Assembly: GCA_900320865.1 (NCBI GenBank)
Contig: ONTT01000002.1
Location: forward strand, 1-64,000
Length of the DNA stretch: 64,000 nt
Origin: an uncultured Bacteroidales bacterium
GTDB lineage: Bacteria > Bacteroidota > Bacteroidia > Bacteroidales > Paludibacteraceae
Direction of reading: 5' to 3'
The translations under genes were made by a program, and so were the position numbers. Numbering within the stretch: the first letter of the stretch is position 1; each line of letters starts with the position of its first letter. Shown piece after piece: positions 63,003 through 64,000 of the stretch. The notes beneath the pieces are model-generated. The model was not told the origin of the DNA, ran no database searches, and saw nothing but the letters and a program-made list of their open reading frames with translations.

Positions 63003-63778
63003 ATCAACAATCGCTTTATGCTGTTTTTTATGGTTTGTAGTATTTCTTCTTTTTTATTTAGAATTGCATTATTTGTCCATCGTTGCGGATGGGTGGTGAT
63101 CATCACATGGGCCGGCAAAAGACCCTGATTAATCGCATCTATCAATTCCGGTGTCGTATGCCATGTCAGGCCGGCTGCCGTCCATTTGTCTTGAAATTCA
63201 GGTATCTTATCGCGACGGGAAACCTGATATCCGTCCCAACAGCGACCGGTATCTGTCAAATAGAACACATCGCTGAAGTCCGTATCCAGATACGGTTCAC
63301 CGATAAGCCCCAACTCCTTGTAGTCATACGTCTTCCAAAGATCCTTGTTATCGTACTTGCTGGTCGGCGAACCGTGCATACAGATCGTCTCTACAGCGTA
63401 GTAATAACGAAAATATTCCAGCCAACTCGTGAAATGCGAATACGCTTTCTCCGCGTTACCATTACAAAGACTCATATCCTCGTAGTGATAGCCTATCTCA
63501 TGGCCTAACTGCACGATTGCACGAATCACATCCGGGTTATTGCTCTCTCTCCCCACACGGAAATAATAACTTGCCTTCACACCTGTCGAACGTTCTATCT
63601 GTGCCGTTCTAAGGCTATTTTTCGGACGAGCATCTACATCGTGACGAAGGATAATATACTTACCCTTTTTCTTCTCTCCCTTCGACTTGCAGTACTGCGC
63701 AAAGGTAATAAACTCATACCCCTGACTCTGCAGCGTCTCTATCAATTCCCGATATATGTCTAAACTAAAATCTCTCAT
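62999..63778 (-). CDS. NodB-like polysaccharide deacetylase family protein
   Basis: A 259-residue protein with the deacetylase start IILRHDVDARP (Asp pair) and YHYEDMSL and CMHGSPTSKYDN segments in place of the usual metal-binding His motif. The metal-binding residues are changed from the classical TFDD/HxxxH pattern, so substrate and activity are uncertain. Common next to WlbA-like genes in surface polysaccharide loci. Confidence 0.75.
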   Translation of the reverse strand: MRDFSLDIYRELIETLQSQGYEFITFAQYCKSKGEKKKGKYIILRHDVDARPKNSLRTAQIERSTGVKASYYFRVGRESNNPDVIRAIVQLGHEIGYHYEDMSLCNGNAEKAYSHFTSWLEYFRYYYAVETICMHGSPTSKYDNKDLWKTYDYKELGLIGEPYLDTDFSDVFYLTDTGRCWDGYQVSRRDKIPEFQDKWTAAGLTWHTTPELIDAINQGLLPAHVMITTHPQRWTNNAILNKKEEILQTIKNSIKRLLI

Positions 63779-63813
63779 CTCCTTTTTTCACCCGCATTAG
63801 CATTCGCTATATA

Positions 63814-64000
63814 TTATCTTTCTGCACGCATCGGATTATTTAAAAAATCATTATACGCTAATTTTATTCCCTCTTCGAGCTCCGTCTTGTACGTCCATCC
63901 CAACTTTGTTGCCTTGCTAACGTCTAACAGTTTGCGCGGTGTGCCGTCTGGACGGGTCGTATCCCAAAGGATCTCGCCTTCGTAGCCTACCACCTTTGCC
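63814..64000 (-). CDS. fcl: GDP-L-fucose synthase, C-terminal end
   Basis: The last 61 or so codons of a gene that continues past the window. The reading VVGYEGEILWDTTRPDGTPR, then KLLDVSKATKLGWTYKTELE, matches the C-terminal end of GDP-L-fucose synthase (GMER/WcaG), which makes GDP-fucose from GDP-4-keto-6-deoxymannose. It implies fucose in the surface polysaccharide. Confidence 0.88.
   Translation of the reverse strand, partial: AKVVGYEGEILWDTTRPDGTPRKLLDVSKATKLGWTYKTELEEGIKLAYNDFLNNPMRAER

Overview
The window comes from the chromosome of a member of the Bacteroidota, most likely the order Bacteroidales. Many transcription units start with the Bacteroidota promoter (TTTG or TTGC, about 20 bases, then TAnnTTTG), often just ahead of the start codon, and Shine-Dalgarno sequences are scarce. 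The gene content agrees: V-type ATPase, sodium-pumping methylmalonyl-CoA decarboxylase, DUF2723/GT117 protein, DUF4465, a BtuG-type B12-binding protein and a TonB-dependent BtuB.

Layout. 1-2790 (+): end of a V-ATPase operon (ntpI, ntpK), then fabD and a HAD phosphatase. 2790-8500: accessory region with a RAYT remnant, a structured RNA, a CsgG-like/secreted protein pair, a RAYT transposase between two near-identical terminator-promoter segments, a Fic protein whose stop codon touches tRNA-Ala, a 44-residue rubredoxin and an unknown gene. 8699-11508: lon and an XRE regulator. 12269-13420: two small reading frames and ispE, whose end overlaps a convergent histidine kinase. 13295-18534 (-): propionate module (mce, mmdA, mmdD, mmdC, mmdB, kinase). 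18651-24632 (-): GT117 protein, CobW-type metallochaperone, thioesterase, MgtC and a flavin reductase. 24886-34543 (+): surface polysaccharide locus with two UDP-sugar dehydrogenases, flippase, four glycosyltransferases, polymerase, initiating sugar transferase and aminotransferase. 34547-39201 (+): serB, gltX, recQ. 39112-43806 (-): rplM-rpsI-rpsB-tsf and an AsmA-like gene. 44324-50347 (+): free methionine sulfoxide reductase, DUF4476 and carboxypeptidase-regulatory-like proteins, tRNA-Gly, RNase P RNA, YihY, amylase and a CWC protein. 50365-56209 (-): cobalamin-uptake operon behind a B12 riboswitch. 56212-64000 (-): DUF1846 gene, then Wzc, two Wza-like proteins, a WlbA-like dehydrogenase, a NodB-like deacetylase and the end of GDP-fucose synthase.

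How the genes fit together. The mce-mmd module turns methylmalonyl-CoA into propionyl-CoA while exporting Na+, the end of the succinate-propionate pathway. The polysaccharide genes fall in two blocks about 23 kb apart that together give precursor synthesis, initiation, extension, flipping, polymerisation and export. The B12 operon supplies receptor, surface binder and periplasmic binder, and methylmalonyl-CoA metabolism normally depends on B12.

The most unusual feature is a family of short degenerate tandem arrays found all over the window, in spacers and also in frame inside conserved enzymes. Unit length differs between arrays (7, 8, 9 or 11 bases), yet hand counting repeatedly gives exactly five units (35, 40, 45 or 55 bases). 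The seven-base arrays in fabD, the HAD gene, ispE, gltX (three arrays), recQ, btuB (two) and btuF each come out at 35 bases. I know of no description of this in Bacteroidota; heptanucleotide STRR repeats of cyanobacteria are the nearest analogy. All calls are by eye; no database search or folding program was run.
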